From Streptomyces sp. NBC_00353 (GTDB taxonomy: Bacteria > Actinomycetota > Actinomycetes > Streptomycetales > Streptomycetaceae), in NCBI RefSeq assembly GCF_036108815.1, contig NZ_CP107985.1, forward strand, positions 4,216,001 to 4,280,000: a stretch of 64,000 nucleotides of DNA. Direction: 5' to 3'. Positions 1 through 10,220 of this stretch are shown in pieces (the stretch's first letter is position 1; every line of letters starts with the position of its first letter). Below the pieces are notes generated by a model. The model was given only the letters and a program-made list of their open reading frames with translations. It did no database searches and had not been told where the DNA came from. The position numbers and the translations under genes were made by a program.

Positions 1-573
1 TACGGCAAGCTGAAGAAGCCGCAGGGCGACCCCGAGGCGGCCAAGAAGCTGCTGAAGGAGGCGGGCAAGGAGGGCCAGAAGGTCGTCTACGCCTTCCCGC
101 AGAGCAACACCTACGACAAGACCAAGGTCGTCATCGAGAACGCCCTCAAGGCGGCGGGCTTCGACCCGGTCATCAAGCCGCTGGACTCGACCAGCTACTA
201 CGACCAGGTCCAGCAGATCGACAACAAGTTCGACGTGATGTGGTTCGGCTGGTCCCCGGACTGGCCGACCGGCTACACGCTGGTGCAGCCGCTGTTCGAC
301 GGCGGCACCATCGCCAACGGCTCCAACAACATCTCGCAGCTGAAGGTCGACTGGGTCGACGCGGCGATCAAGAAGAACGTCACCATCGCCGACCCGGCCG
401 CGGCCGGCAAGGCCTGGGCAGCGCTGGACAAGCGGATCATGACGGAGGAGGCGCCGATCATCCCCGAGACGTTCCAGCGCCGCTTCTACCTGTACGGCTC
501 GAAGGTCGGCGGCGCCATGTTCCACCCGCTGTGGTCCTCGGCCGTCTTCTACAAGCTGTTCGTGAAGGCCTGA
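1..573 (+). CDS. Oligopeptide ABC transporter solute-binding protein, C-terminal part
   Basis: The gene enters from the left edge; frame 1 is open from base 1 to the TGA at 571-573 and gives the last 190 residues. The region has the C-terminal lobe features of family-5 (DppA/OppA-like) binding proteins: a strip beginning VVYAFPQSN, the FDVMWFGWSPDWP motif and a final short helix-strand. The N-terminus, and presumably the lipobox, lie outside the window. It leads a same-strand run of permease, ATPase and ATPase, so it should capture peptides outside the membrane for that importer. Only one permease follows, which is the bldK-type order (permease-SBP-permease-ATPase-ATPase). Whether this is BldKB itself cannot be decided here. 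Confidence 0.9.
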   Translation, partial: YGKLKKPQGDPEAAKKLLKEAGKEGQKVVYAFPQSNTYDKTKVVIENALKAAGFDPVIKPLDSTSYYDQVQQIDNKFDVMWFGWSPDWPTGYTLVQPLFDGGTIANGSNNISQLKVDWVDAAIKKNVTIADPAAAGKAWAALDKRIMTEEAPIIPETFQRRFYLYGSKVGGAMFHPLWSSAVFYKLFVKA

Positions 574-588
574 CGCCCACACTCCCGA

Positions 589-615
589 GGCGGGGCACCC
601 CTGCGGTGCCCCGCC
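589..615 (+). terminator. Intercistronic GC-rich hairpin after the binding-protein gene
   Basis: Perfect 11-bp arms (589-599 GGCGGGGCACC and 605-615) with a 5-base loop lie between the binding-protein stop and the permease start. There is no T-tract. It probably acts as a partial terminator or a 3' mRNA stabiliser that keeps binding-protein expression above that of the membrane genes. Confidence 0.7.
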
Positions 616-660
616 CGCTCCCCTCCCACTCGTCGGCGTCTGCCAGGGAAATCCATCGCC

Positions 661-1641
661 ATGTTCCGCTTCCTCATCCGCCGGGCAATCGGCGCACTGG
701 TCATCCTGCTGATCATCAGTGCCATCACTTTCGTCCTCTTCTACGTCGCACCCCGCGACCCGGCCCGCGTTGCCTGCGGCAAGGTGTGCACGCCCGAGAC
801 GCTGGCACTGGTAAAGCGCAACCTCGGCATCTCCGACCCGCTGCCCGTGCAGTACTGGCACTGGCTCCAGGCCGTGTTCGTGGGCCGGGACTACACCTCC
901 TTCGGGCACTGCCCCGCACCGTGCCTCGGGTACTCCTTCCACAACCGTGAACCGGTCCTGGGCACGATCATCGACCGCTTCCCGACGACCCTCTCCCTCT
1001 CGGTGGGCAGTGCCGTCATCTTCGTGATCTTCGGCGTGGGCACCGGCATGCTGGCCGCGGTCCGGCAGGGCAAAGCGGTCGACAAGGTGGCCTCCTCGGC
1101 CTCCCTCATCTTCTCCTCGATGCAGATCTACATCGTCGGTGTCGTCGCCATGTACTACCTGGCGGACCAGTGGCACATCCTCAGCCGCCCCAAGGACGTC
1201 CCATTCACCGAGGACCCGGCCGGCTGGTTCCAGGGACTGCTGCTGCCATGGTTCGTACTGGCGCTCATCTTCACCGCCAACTACACGCGCATGGCCCGCT
1301 CCCAGCTCGTCGAGACGCTGAGCGAGGACTACGTGCGCACGGCACGCGCCAAGGGCCTGTCCCGACGCACCGTCTTCTTCCGGTTCGCCTGGCGCGGTGC
1401 CATGGGGCCGATCGTCACCATCTTCGGACTGGACCTCGGCCTGCTCCTCGGCGGCGCGATCATCACCGAGAAGACCTTCGGACTGCACGGCATCGGCGCA
1501 CTCTCCATCAAGGCCGTCCTCGACAACGACCTGCCGCTGCTGCTCGGTGTCGTCCTGGTCGCGGCAGCAGCGATCGTCGTCTTCAACATCATCGTCGACG
1601 CCGTCTACGCCCTCATCGATCCACGCGTCCGCCTCGCCTAG
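661..1641 (+). CDS. Oligopeptide ABC transporter permease (DppB/BldKC-like)
   Basis: 326 residues, the usual length for a DppB/OppB-type inner-membrane subunit. The N-terminus (FRFLIRRAIGALVILLIIS) is the typical first membrane helix; about six helices follow. The cytoplasmic EAA-like loop, RTARAKGLSRRTVF at about residues 223-236, contacts the ATPases. The extracytoplasmic loop between helices 1 and 2 carries four Cys (VACGKVC and HCPAPC), perhaps disulfide-bonded. It sits 87 bp after the binding-protein gene and 11 bp before the first ATPase. The partner DppC-type permease is not downstream and is presumably upstream of the window. Confidence 0.92.
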   Translation: MFRFLIRRAIGALVILLIISAITFVLFYVAPRDPARVACGKVCTPETLALVKRNLGISDPLPVQYWHWLQAVFVGRDYTSFGHCPAPCLGYSFHNREPVLGTIIDRFPTTLSLSVGSAVIFVIFGVGTGMLAAVRQGKAVDKVASSASLIFSSMQIYIVGVVAMYYLADQWHILSRPKDVPFTEDPAGWFQGLLLPWFVLALIFTANYTRMARSQLVETLSEDYVRTARAKGLSRRTVFFRFAWRGAMGPIVTIFGLDLGLLLGGAIITEKTFGLHGIGALSIKAVLDNDLPLLLGVVLVAAAAIVVFNIIVDAVYALIDPRVRLA

Positions 1642-1652
1642 GGAGAGATCCA

Positions 1653-2678
1653 ATGAGCACCCCCTTCCTCTCCGTACGCGATCTGCGCGTGCACTTCTCC
1701 ACCGATGACGGCATGGTCAAGGCCGTCGACGGGCTGTCGTTCGACGTCGAACGGGGCCGCACGCTCGGCATCGTCGGCGAGTCCGGTTCCGGGAAGTCCG
1801 TGACCAACCTGACGATCCTCGGCCTGCACCACCCCGACCACACCGAGATCGAGGGGGAGATCCTGCTCGACGGGCAGGACCTGCTCACCGCCTCGGAGCG
1901 GGAGCTGGAGCGGCTGCGCGGCAACAAGATGGCCATGATCTTCCAGGACGCGCTGGCCTCCCTCTCGCCGTACCACACCATCGGGAAACAGATCTCCGAG
2001 ACGTATCGCAAGCACACCGGCGCCTCCAAGCGGGAGAGCCGGGCCCGGGCGATCGAAATGCTCACCAAGGTGGGCATCCCGCAGCCCGATCTGCGGGTCG
2101 ACGACTATCCGCACCAGTTCTCCGGCGGTATGCGCCAGCGCGCGATGATCGCCATGGCGCTGGTCTGCAACCCGGAGCTGCTGATCGCCGACGAGCCGAC
2201 CACCGCGCTGGACGTCACCGTGCAGGCCCAGATCATCGACCTGCTCAAGGAGCTCCAGCAGGAGACCGGCACATCGATCATCTTCATCACCCACGACCTC
2301 GGTGTCATCGCCGACATCGCGGACGACGTGCTGGTGATGTACGGCGGGCGGTGCGTGGAGCGCGGCACCAAGAAGGAGGTGCTGCGGGCGCCCCAGCACC
2401 CCTACACCTGGGGCCTGCTGGGGTCGATGCCGACTCTCGAGGGACCGGTCGACGTACCGCTGTCGCCGATCCCGGGCACCCCTCCGAGCCTCCTCAACCC
2501 GCCGACCGGCTGCCGGTTCCACCCGCGGTGCTCGTTCACCGAGCGGGTCGGCGGCGCGCGCTGCGCGACCGACCAGCCGCCGCTGGAGCTGGTGGCCGGA
2601 CGCGGGGCCGCCTGCCACCTCACCGCGGAGCAGCGCACCGAGTTCTTCGCCGACTTCGCCGGCACCCGGCCCAACTGA
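1653..2678 (+). CDS. Oligopeptide ABC transporter ATP-binding protein (DppD/BldKD-like)
   Basis: 341 residues. Walker A GESGSGKS is at about 42-49, the ABC signature SGGMRQR at about 156-162 and Walker B LLIADEPTTALD at about 176-187. The C-terminal oligopeptide-transporter extension has the Cys pattern GCRFHPRC, which in some family members ligates an Fe-S cluster. The ATG was chosen because it follows GGGAGAG closely and matches the family N-terminus; the frame stays open far upstream without coding character. It hydrolyses ATP at the inner face of the membrane with the next gene product to drive peptide import. Confidence 0.93.
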   Translation: MSTPFLSVRDLRVHFSTDDGMVKAVDGLSFDVERGRTLGIVGESGSGKSVTNLTILGLHHPDHTEIEGEILLDGQDLLTASERELERLRGNKMAMIFQDALASLSPYHTIGKQISETYRKHTGASKRESRARAIEMLTKVGIPQPDLRVDDYPHQFSGGMRQRAMIAMALVCNPELLIADEPTTALDVTVQAQIIDLLKELQQETGTSIIFITHDLGVIADIADDVLVMYGGRCVERGTKKEVLRAPQHPYTWGLLGSMPTLEGPVDVPLSPIPGTPPSLLNPPTGCRFHPRCSFTERVGGARCATDQPPLELVAGRGAACHLTAEQRTEFFADFAGTRPN

Positions 2679-2704
2679 CGTACAAGAGACGGGACTTCCC
2701 CACT

Positions 2705-3793
<1,089 letters not shown>

Positions 3794-3935
3794 CACCCCT
3801 GCCCTCGCCCCGGAAGCGGCCGGGCGGAGACGGATCCGATCGGTCCGCGATCCACCCGGCCCTCCGGCCCGGGGAACCGAGCACGTCGGCCCATTGACCC
3901 GAGCCACCTGCGAGCCCGGTTCCCGGGACATGGGA

Positions 3936-3969
3936 AAGGCGCCCGGAACCGATCGGTTCCGGGCGCCTT
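3936..3969. terminator. Bidirectional terminator between convergent peptide-transporter operons
   Basis: A perfect 34-bp palindrome: 15-bp arms (3936-3950 AAGGCGCCCGGAACC and 3955-3969) around a GATC loop. It lies between the stop of the left operon (3793) and the stop of the right operon (3993), so it can serve both strands. Confidence 0.85.
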
Positions 3970-3992
3970 CGTACCTGCGCCTTCGAGCAGAA

Positions 3993-5135
3993 CTACGCCG
4001 CGTGCACGACGTCCTTCTCCTCGGCGAAGTGGCACGCCGACTCGTGCGCGGCCGGAGTGTCCGAGGACTTGAAGCGCTCGGGGATCGCCAGCAGCGGCAC
4101 CTCCGTCGCGCACTTGTCCTGGGCCTTCCAGCAGCGGGTGCGGAAGCGGCAGCCCGACGGCGGGTTCGCCGGCGACGGGACGTCACCGGTGAGGATGATC
4201 CGCTCGCGACCCTCACGGGCCTCCGGGTCCGGAACCGGGACCGCCGACAGCAGCGCCTGGGTGTAGGGGTGCGTGGGGTGGTCGTAGATCTGCTCGTCCG
4301 TACCGATCTCGGCCATCTTGCCGAGGTACATGACGCCGACCCGGTCCGAGATGTGCCGGACGATCGACAGGTCGTGCGCGATGAAGAGGTAGGAGAGGTT
4401 GAACTCGTCCTGCAGCTTCTCCATCAGGTTGATGACCTGTGCCTGCACCGACACGTCGAGCGCGGAGACCGGCTCGTCGCAGATGATGATCTCCGGGTTG
4501 AGCGCGAGGCCGCGGGCGATGCCGATGCGCTGGCGCTGACCGCCGGAGAACTGGTGCGGATAACGGTTGATGTACTCCGGGTTGAGACCCACGACATCCA
4601 GGAGGTCCTGCACCTTGCGGCGCCGGTCGCCCTTGGGCGCCACCTCGGGGTGGATCTCGAAGGGCTCCCCGATGATGTCGCCGACCGTCATCCGGGGGTT
4701 CAGCGAGGTGTACGGGTCCTGGAACACCATCTGGATGTTCCGGCGTACGGCCTTCAGCGCGCGGCCGGACAGCTTGGTGATGTCCTGGCCCTTGTAGAAG
4801 ACCTCACCGGCGGTGGCCCGCTCCAGCGTCATCAGGAGCTTGGCGACCGTGGACTTGCCACAGCCGGACTCGCCCACGATGCCGAGCGTCTCGCCCTGGT
4901 ACAGGTCGAACGAGATGCCGTCCACGGCCTTGACCGCACCGACCTGCTTCTTGAACAGGATGCCCTGGGTCAGCGGGAAGTGCTTGACCAGGTTACGGAC
5001 CTGGAGGATCGGCTCGCCCTGCGGCACCGGCGCCTCGATGGCGGCAACGGCCTCCGCCTCGGTGGCCGCGTCGACCGTCGCCACTTCGGTGACGTTCGGG
5101 GTGGCGTCCACGGGCTCCTTGTTGATGTCAGCCAT
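3993..5135 (-). CDS. Oligopeptide/dipeptide ABC transporter ATP-binding protein (DppF-like)
   Basis: 380 residues. An acidic, Ala/Glu/Val-rich leader of about 40 residues precedes the ATPase domain. Walker A GESGCGKST is at 88-96, followed by SGGQRQR and the Walker B motif IIICDEPVSALD. The C-terminal GCRFRTRCW segment is present. The ATG overlaps the stop of the upstream ATPase gene by 8 bp, which implies translational coupling. It is the last gene of a five-gene minus-strand operon. Confidence 0.93.
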   Translation of the reverse strand: MADINKEPVDATPNVTEVATVDAATEAEAVAAIEAPVPQGEPILQVRNLVKHFPLTQGILFKKQVGAVKAVDGISFDLYQGETLGIVGESGCGKSTVAKLLMTLERATAGEVFYKGQDITKLSGRALKAVRRNIQMVFQDPYTSLNPRMTVGDIIGEPFEIHPEVAPKGDRRRKVQDLLDVVGLNPEYINRYPHQFSGGQRQRIGIARGLALNPEIIICDEPVSALDVSVQAQVINLMEKLQDEFNLSYLFIAHDLSIVRHISDRVGVMYLGKMAEIGTDEQIYDHPTHPYTQALLSAVPVPDPEAREGRERIILTGDVPSPANPPSGCRFRTRCWKAQDKCATEVPLLAIPERFKSSDTPAAHESACHFAEEKDVVHAA

Positions 5136-6186
5136 GGATCGTCTCCTTCCAGAAGTGGCAGGCGCTGCCGCGGCCGACCAGCTCGGTGCCGTCCTGCTCG
5201 GTCACCGGGCGCAGGGCCGGGATGTCCGTACGGCAGATGTCCTGTGCCATCGTGCAGCGCGGGTTGAAGGCACAACCCGTGGGCACGCGGAGCAGGTTGG
5301 GCGGCAGGCCCTTGATCGCGAAGAGCTCCTGGCCCTTCTGGTCCAGCCGCGGGATCGACTCCAGCAGACCCTTGGTGTACGGGTGTGCCGGGCGCTTGTA
5401 GATCTCGTGGACCGGGGAGGTCTCGACGATCCGGCCCGCGTACATCACGGCGATCTTGTCCGCGACGTCGGCGACGACACCGAGGTCGTGCGTGATCAGG
5501 ATGAGACCCATGTTGTACTCGCGCTGAAGCTCCGCGAGAAGGTCCATCACCTGGGCCTGCACGGTCACGTCGAGCGCGGTGGTCGGCTCGTCCGCGATGA
5601 TCAGGTCCGGCTCCAGGGCCAGCGCCATGGCGATCATGATGCGCTGGCGCATACCGCCGGAGAACTGGTGCGGGTAGTCCGAGACCCGGGCCCTGGCAGC
5701 CGGGATCTTGACCTGGTCCATCAGGTCGATGGCCTTGGCCTGCGCGTCCTTCTTGGACAGGCCCTGGTGGACCCGGAACATCTCGCCGAGCTGGTAGCCG
5801 ACGGTGAGCACCGGGTTCAGCGAGGAGAGCGCGTCCTGGAAGATCATCGCGATCTTCTGGCCACGGATCTGCCGACGCTCCTCGTAGGACATCTTCAGCA
5901 TGTCCTGGCCGCGGAAGAGGATCTCCCCCTGGGGGATCTTGCCCGGCGGCATGTCGAGGATGCCCATGATGGCCTGCGCCGTCACGGACTTGCCGGAGCC
6001 GGACTCACCGAGAACGGCGAGCGTCTCCCCTGCGTCCACGCTGTAGTTCACGCCGTTGACGGCCTTGACCACACCGTCCCGGGTGTGGAACTCCACGTGC
6101 AGGTCACGGACTTCGAGCAGCGGGCCGACGTGGTCGTCACCCGAGCGCGGGGACGGGACTTCTGCGGTCTTGTCGATGGTAGTCAC
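5128..6186 (-). CDS. Oligopeptide/dipeptide ABC transporter ATP-binding protein (DppD-like)
   Basis: 352 residues from a GTG start. AAGGAGGG lies just upstream and overlaps the TAA stop of the preceding permease; the frame is open much further upstream but only as a shadow of that permease. Walker A GESGSGKS is at 60-67, signature SGGMRQR and Walker B LIIADEPTTALD follow, and the C-terminal GCAFNPRC segment is present. It pairs with the next ATPase to energise the DppB/DppC-type channel upstream. Confidence 0.92.
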   Translation of the reverse strand: MTTIDKTAEVPSPRSGDDHVGPLLEVRDLHVEFHTRDGVVKAVNGVNYSVDAGETLAVLGESGSGKSVTAQAIMGILDMPPGKIPQGEILFRGQDMLKMSYEERRQIRGQKIAMIFQDALSSLNPVLTVGYQLGEMFRVHQGLSKKDAQAKAIDLMDQVKIPAARARVSDYPHQFSGGMRQRIMIAMALALEPDLIIADEPTTALDVTVQAQVMDLLAELQREYNMGLILITHDLGVVADVADKIAVMYAGRIVETSPVHEIYKRPAHPYTKGLLESIPRLDQKGQELFAIKGLPPNLLRVPTGCAFNPRCTMAQDICRTDIPALRPVTEQDGTELVGRGSACHFWKETIHG

Positions 6187-6197
6187 GTACGCCCTCC

Positions 6198-7142
6198 TTA
6201 TCGCGACTTCGGATCGAGGGCGTTGCGGACGGCTTCGCCGAGCATGATGAACGCCAGAACGGTGATGCTGAGCATGATCGACGGGTACAGCAGGATGTGC
6301 TGCGCGACGCGGATCTGACTGGCGCCACCCGAGATGTCGATGCCCCACGAGATCGTCGGCTCGGCGAGCCCCAGACCCAGGTAGGACAGGGTGGCTTCGG
6401 CCGAGATGTACACACCCAGCGAGATGGTCGCAACGACGATCACCGGCGCCATGGCGTTCGGCAGGATGTGCTTGAACAGGATCCGGGACGTGCCCGCACC
6501 CAGAGCCCTGGCCGCCTGGACGTAGTCCGACTGCTTGATGGTGATCACGGCCCCGCGCATGACACGCGCGATCTGTGTCCAGCCGAGGAACGCGAGGGCG
6601 AGGACCACGACCCAGACGGAGCGGTCGGTGAACGCCTGCAGGACCACCATGGCGCCGAGCAGGAAGGGCAGTCCGAGGAAGATGTTGGTGAACCCGGACA
6701 GGAGCGCGTCGACCCAGCCGCCGAAGTAGCCGCCGAGCATGCCGATCAGGCCACCGAACACGGTCACCAGCGCGGTGACGGAGATACCGACGATCACCGA
6801 GGCCCGGGTGCCGTAGATGACACGCGCGTAGACACTGCGGCCCTGACCGTCGTAACCCAGCCACTCGGGCGAACCGACCTTGCCGAGCTCGGGCTTGCCG
6901 AGGAAGTGATGCACCAGGTCGCTGCTGGTCGGCGAGGCGCTGGTGAACAGCCCCGGGAACACCGTCATGACGAGCAGGATCACGATGAGGACGGACGAGA
7001 TGACGAAGTACCAGTTGGAGCGGAGGTCGACCCACGCGTCGCCCCAGAGGCTGCGGGCCTTCTCGGCCTTCACGGCCACCGGCTCCGCCACTGCCGTCTT
7101 CGGGTCTTCGGTCGCGGGTGCGGTCTTGATCACGTCAGGCAT
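6198..7142 (-). CDS. Oligopeptide/dipeptide ABC transporter permease (DppC-like)
   Basis: 314 residues. A soluble cytoplasmic N-terminus of about 45 residues leads into the DppC-type first helix, and about six helices in total follow. The EAA-like loop reads AARALGAGTSRILFKHILPN. The start codon overlaps the stop of the DppB-type gene by 8 bp. It forms the membrane channel with that neighbour and contacts the two downstream ATPases. Confidence 0.93.
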   Translation of the reverse strand: MPDVIKTAPATEDPKTAVAEPVAVKAEKARSLWGDAWVDLRSNWYFVISSVLIVILLVMTVFPGLFTSASPTSSDLVHHFLGKPELGKVGSPEWLGYDGQGRSVYARVIYGTRASVIVGISVTALVTVFGGLIGMLGGYFGGWVDALLSGFTNIFLGLPFLLGAMVVLQAFTDRSVWVVVLALAFLGWTQIARVMRGAVITIKQSDYVQAARALGAGTSRILFKHILPNAMAPVIVVATISLGVYISAEATLSYLGLGLAEPTISWGIDISGGASQIRVAQHILLYPSIMLSITVLAFIMLGEAVRNALDPKSR

Positions 7143-8067
7143 AACGGATCCTCGGGTCCAGGACCGCGTACAGCAGGTCGACGAGCAGGCTCATGAAGAG
7201 GTAGACGAGCACCAGGATGGTGACCAGGCCGACCAGGGTCGTGCCCTCGCGCCGGACGATCGACTCGTAGATGGTGCCGCCGACGCCCTTCACGTTGAAC
7301 AGACCCTCGGTCACGACCGCGCCGCCCATCAGGGCGCCCAGGTCGGTACCGAGGAAGGTGATGACGGGGATCAGCGAGTTGCGCATCAGGTGCACACCGA
7401 CGATGCGGCGCTTGGGAAGCCCCTTGGCCACAGCGGTACGCATGTAGTCCGAGCGCAGGTTCTCGGCCATCGTCGTACGCGTCAGTCGTGCCACGTAGGC
7501 GAGGGAGAGCGACCCGAGCACGACGGCCGGTGCTATCAGCTCGCTCCACGTTGCATCGTTCGAGACGTTCGGCGCGATCCAGTCGAGCTGGAAGGCGAAC
7601 ACCGACTTGACGATGAAGCCGAGGACGAAGACCGGAATCGAGATGATCAGCAGAGTGAAGACCAGGATCGCGTTGTCCGCGAGACGGCCGGCACGCAGCC
7701 CGGCGACCATGCCGAGGCCGATACCGAGAACGATCTCGATGAGGAACGCCATGGCGGCCAGTCGCAGGGTGACGGGGAACGCGTCACCGAGGACATCCGT
7801 GACCGGACGACCGCTGGCTATCTGAGTGCCGAAATCAAAATGCAGGACGATGCCTGTCATGTAATTCCAGTACTGCTGCAGGATCGGCTGGTCCAGCCCC
7901 AGTTGGTGCCGCATGGCGGCAAGGGTGGCAGGGTCGGCGCCCTTGTCCCCGAAGAGTCCCCGCACGGGGTCGCCGGGCAGGGTGTAGACCATCAGGAAGA
8001 TCAGCAGGGTTGTCCCGATGAAGACCGGGATCATCTGGAGCAGTCGTCGTGCGACATAGCGCCCCAT
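7135..8067 (-). CDS. Oligopeptide/dipeptide ABC transporter permease (DppB-like)
   Basis: 310 residues. The ATG giving MGRYVARRLLQMIPVF was chosen over an in-frame start 17 codons upstream because GGAGG sits 5 bases before it and the N-terminus matches the family. The EAA-like loop is RTAVAKGLPKRRIVGVHLMRN and the protein ends LDPRIRYA, as is usual for DppB. About 170 bp separate it from the binding-protein gene, and that gap contains a long hairpin. Confidence 0.93.
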   Translation of the reverse strand: MGRYVARRLLQMIPVFIGTTLLIFLMVYTLPGDPVRGLFGDKGADPATLAAMRHQLGLDQPILQQYWNYMTGIVLHFDFGTQIASGRPVTDVLGDAFPVTLRLAAMAFLIEIVLGIGLGMVAGLRAGRLADNAILVFTLLIISIPVFVLGFIVKSVFAFQLDWIAPNVSNDATWSELIAPAVVLGSLSLAYVARLTRTTMAENLRSDYMRTAVAKGLPKRRIVGVHLMRNSLIPVITFLGTDLGALMGGAVVTEGLFNVKGVGGTIYESIVRREGTTLVGLVTILVLVYLFMSLLVDLLYAVLDPRIRYA

Positions 8068-8101
8068 GGTGCCTCCATGTAAGTGGCAAGCGGCAGCCAA
8101 C

Positions 8102-8156
8102 GGGCCCTCCCCCGTCACCGACCCCCTGTGGGGTCGTCGGTGACGGGAAAGGGCCC
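8102..8156 (-). terminator. Long intercistronic hairpin between binding-protein and permease genes
   Basis: A 12-bp perfect stem (8111-8122 with 8136-8147) is extended inward by a 4-bp C/G stem with a 2-base bulge and outward by a 7-bp stem (8102-8108 with 8150-8156) across a 2x2 internal loop. There is no T-tract. As in the left operon, it sits directly after the binding-protein gene and is best read as a partial terminator or mRNA-end stabiliser. Confidence 0.75.
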
Positions 8157-8233
8157 CCCGGCCACGGCGTGCAGGCTGGTCCGGGACCGATGTCAGTGTC
8201 GGTCCCGCACCGGCCCGCGGACTACGTCGGTGG

Positions 8234-9877
8234 TTACTTCTTGACCTGAACTTCGGTCAGGATCGGGTCGCCGTCCTGGGCGTACTGGACGTTCTGGACC
8301 TTCTCCGAGTAACCGGCGTTGACCTTGTAGTACCAGAGCGGGATGGTCGGCATGTAGTTGACCAGCTCCTTCTCGATCTCCTGGTACCCCTTGACCGACT
8401 CGTCGAGCGTGGCAGCGGAGTCCGCGGCCTTGATCTTCTTGTCGAGGTCCTTGTTGGAGAAGAAGCCGTTGTTGCCGGCCGCACCCGTACGGAACAGGTC
8501 GCTGATGAAGTTCGCGTTCACCGGGTAGTCGAGCACCCAGCCGCCGCGGTAGAACGACTTGACCTGCTTGGCGTCACGGGCGTCCAGGTCGGCCTGGAAG
8601 TCGACCTTCGAGTCGCCGGCGCACGCGACGCCGGTCGCCTGGGTGATGCTGTTGCAGACAGCCTCGACCCATTCCTTGTGGCCGCCGTCGGCGTTGAACT
8701 GGATGTAGATCTTGTTACCCGGAACACCGCCGCCCTCCTTGATGAGAGCCTTGGCCTTCGTCGGGTTGTACGTGGTGACGTCACCCGCGACGTTCGGCTG
8801 GTAGCCGAGAACACCCTTGGCGACCCAGCCCGTGGCCGGCTCGCGGGTGCCCTGGAGCACCGTCTTGGTGATGGTGTCGCGGTCGATCGCCATCGACAGG
8901 CCCTGCAGGACCTTCGGGTCGGTGTTCTTCCACTGCTTGGTGTACATGGCGACACCGAGCGTCTGGATGGCGGAGTACGCCTTGTCCACGGCGCGGTCAC
9001 CGAGGTCGGACCGGTAGACCGGGAGGTCCTTCGGCGCGATCTGGCGCAGCACGTCGACGTTGCCGGACTTCAGGTCCTCGTAGGCGGTCTCGAGGGTGGT
9101 GTAGTTCTTGAAGATCACACCACCGTTCTTCGCCTTGTCGGGGCCCTTGTAGTCGTCGTAGCGGACGACCTTGATCTGCTTCTTGTGGTCCCAGCTGACG
9201 AACTTGTACGCGCCGTTGCCGACCGGCTTCTCGCCGGCAGCCTTCGGGTCCGCGTAGAAGGACTCGGGCAGCGGCGAGAAGACCGTGTAGCCGAGCTTGT
9301 ACGCGAAGTACGGCAGCGGGTTGTTGAGCTCGATGGTGAAGGTGTAGTCGTCGACGACCTTCAGACCCGACATGGCGTCGGCCTTCGGCTTGGCCTTCTC
9401 GTCCTCGGGGTGGACGTCGGTGAAGCCCTTGATGTCGGCGAACCAGGACGCGTTGGTCTGCGCGTTCTTGATGTTCGCGGCCCAGTTCCACGCCTTGACG
9501 TAGGACTCGGCGGTGACCGGCGTTCCGTCGTGGAACTTCCAGTCCTTCTTGAGCTTGACGGTCCAGAGCTTGCTGTCCTTGGTGTCGACAGACTCCGCGT
9601 TGATCATCTCAAGCTTGCCGGCCGGGTCGTAGTCGACCAGCTGCGAGAAGATCGCGTCGGTGACGATGCTGCCGTTCGACTCCATCGTGTTCGCCGGCTG
9701 CAGCGGGTTCTGCGGCTCGCCGACCTCGACGGAGAAGATGCCGTTGGCGTTGACAGCACCCTTGCCGCTGTCGCCCCCCTTGCCCTTGCCTTCGTCACTG
9801 CCGCCACCACAAGCGGTCGCAGCCAGGGCGATGATGGCCGCTCCCGCGACCCACTTGGCGCTCTTGGCACCACGCAT
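8234..9877 (-). CDS. Peptide ABC transporter solute-binding lipoprotein (family 5)
   Basis: 547 residues. The signal peptide ends in a lipobox (LAATAC, Cys23) followed by a Gly/Ser/Lys-rich linker, so the mature protein should be anchored to the outer face of the membrane. The start was set at the ATG just after GAGGAGG; the next in-frame ATG upstream overlaps that Shine-Dalgarno. The family-5 pattern is clear: NPLQPANTMES near the start, WKFHDGTPVTAESYVKAWNW, and a C-terminal dipeptide-binding lobe. First gene of the five-gene operon; presumed peptide ligand. Confidence 0.93.
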   Translation of the reverse strand: MRGAKSAKWVAGAAIIALAATACGGGSDEGKGKGGDSGKGAVNANGIFSVEVGEPQNPLQPANTMESNGSIVTDAIFSQLVDYDPAGKLEMINAESVDTKDSKLWTVKLKKDWKFHDGTPVTAESYVKAWNWAANIKNAQTNASWFADIKGFTDVHPEDEKAKPKADAMSGLKVVDDYTFTIELNNPLPYFAYKLGYTVFSPLPESFYADPKAAGEKPVGNGAYKFVSWDHKKQIKVVRYDDYKGPDKAKNGGVIFKNYTTLETAYEDLKSGNVDVLRQIAPKDLPVYRSDLGDRAVDKAYSAIQTLGVAMYTKQWKNTDPKVLQGLSMAIDRDTITKTVLQGTREPATGWVAKGVLGYQPNVAGDVTTYNPTKAKALIKEGGGVPGNKIYIQFNADGGHKEWVEAVCNSITQATGVACAGDSKVDFQADLDARDAKQVKSFYRGGWVLDYPVNANFISDLFRTGAAGNNGFFSNKDLDKKIKAADSAATLDESVKGYQEIEKELVNYMPTIPLWYYKVNAGYSEKVQNVQYAQDGDPILTEVQVKK

Positions 9878-10220
9878 GGGTTTCCTCCTCATGAGTCCAC
9901 TTTTGACTACAAGAAAGGCACTGGCTTGATACACCGACACCCCTGACGGTGATCGTTTCAGTGCCTCGAGTGTGCTCGTGAGTCGGCACTCCCCACAGTG
10001 CGTGACCCATTGACCCGAGCTCAATGGAGCCAACTATTAAGTACGCCCGGGCTGTAAACCACACTTAAAGGGTCTCGGTTTGACAACATCGACCAGGCAT
10101 GGTTGACCGAAATCCGGACAAAGCGATCCCAGACAGACACCCGCGAAACGGACCGTTAACACATGTTCCGGAGAGCGACGCCCGATATCCGGACACCTCG
10201 GGCAGGAAATCGAGTTGACG
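9878..10220 (-). promoter_or_regulatory. Upstream region of the peptide transporter operon
   Basis: No gene is seen in these 343 bases. The stretch at 10031-10090 is markedly AT-richer than its surroundings. It carries a spaced inverted repeat, TTAAGT (10037-10042) and ACTTAA (10063-10068), about 160 bases upstream of the start. A promoter probably lies here, but I cannot assign -35 and -10 boxes with confidence. Confidence 0.35.

Noticed and set aside
6187..7035. An N-terminal extension of the DppD-type ATPase
   Set aside because: The frame is open, but it overlaps the DppC permease gene and has no coding character. The GTG at 6186 has a strong Shine-Dalgarno and fits the family.
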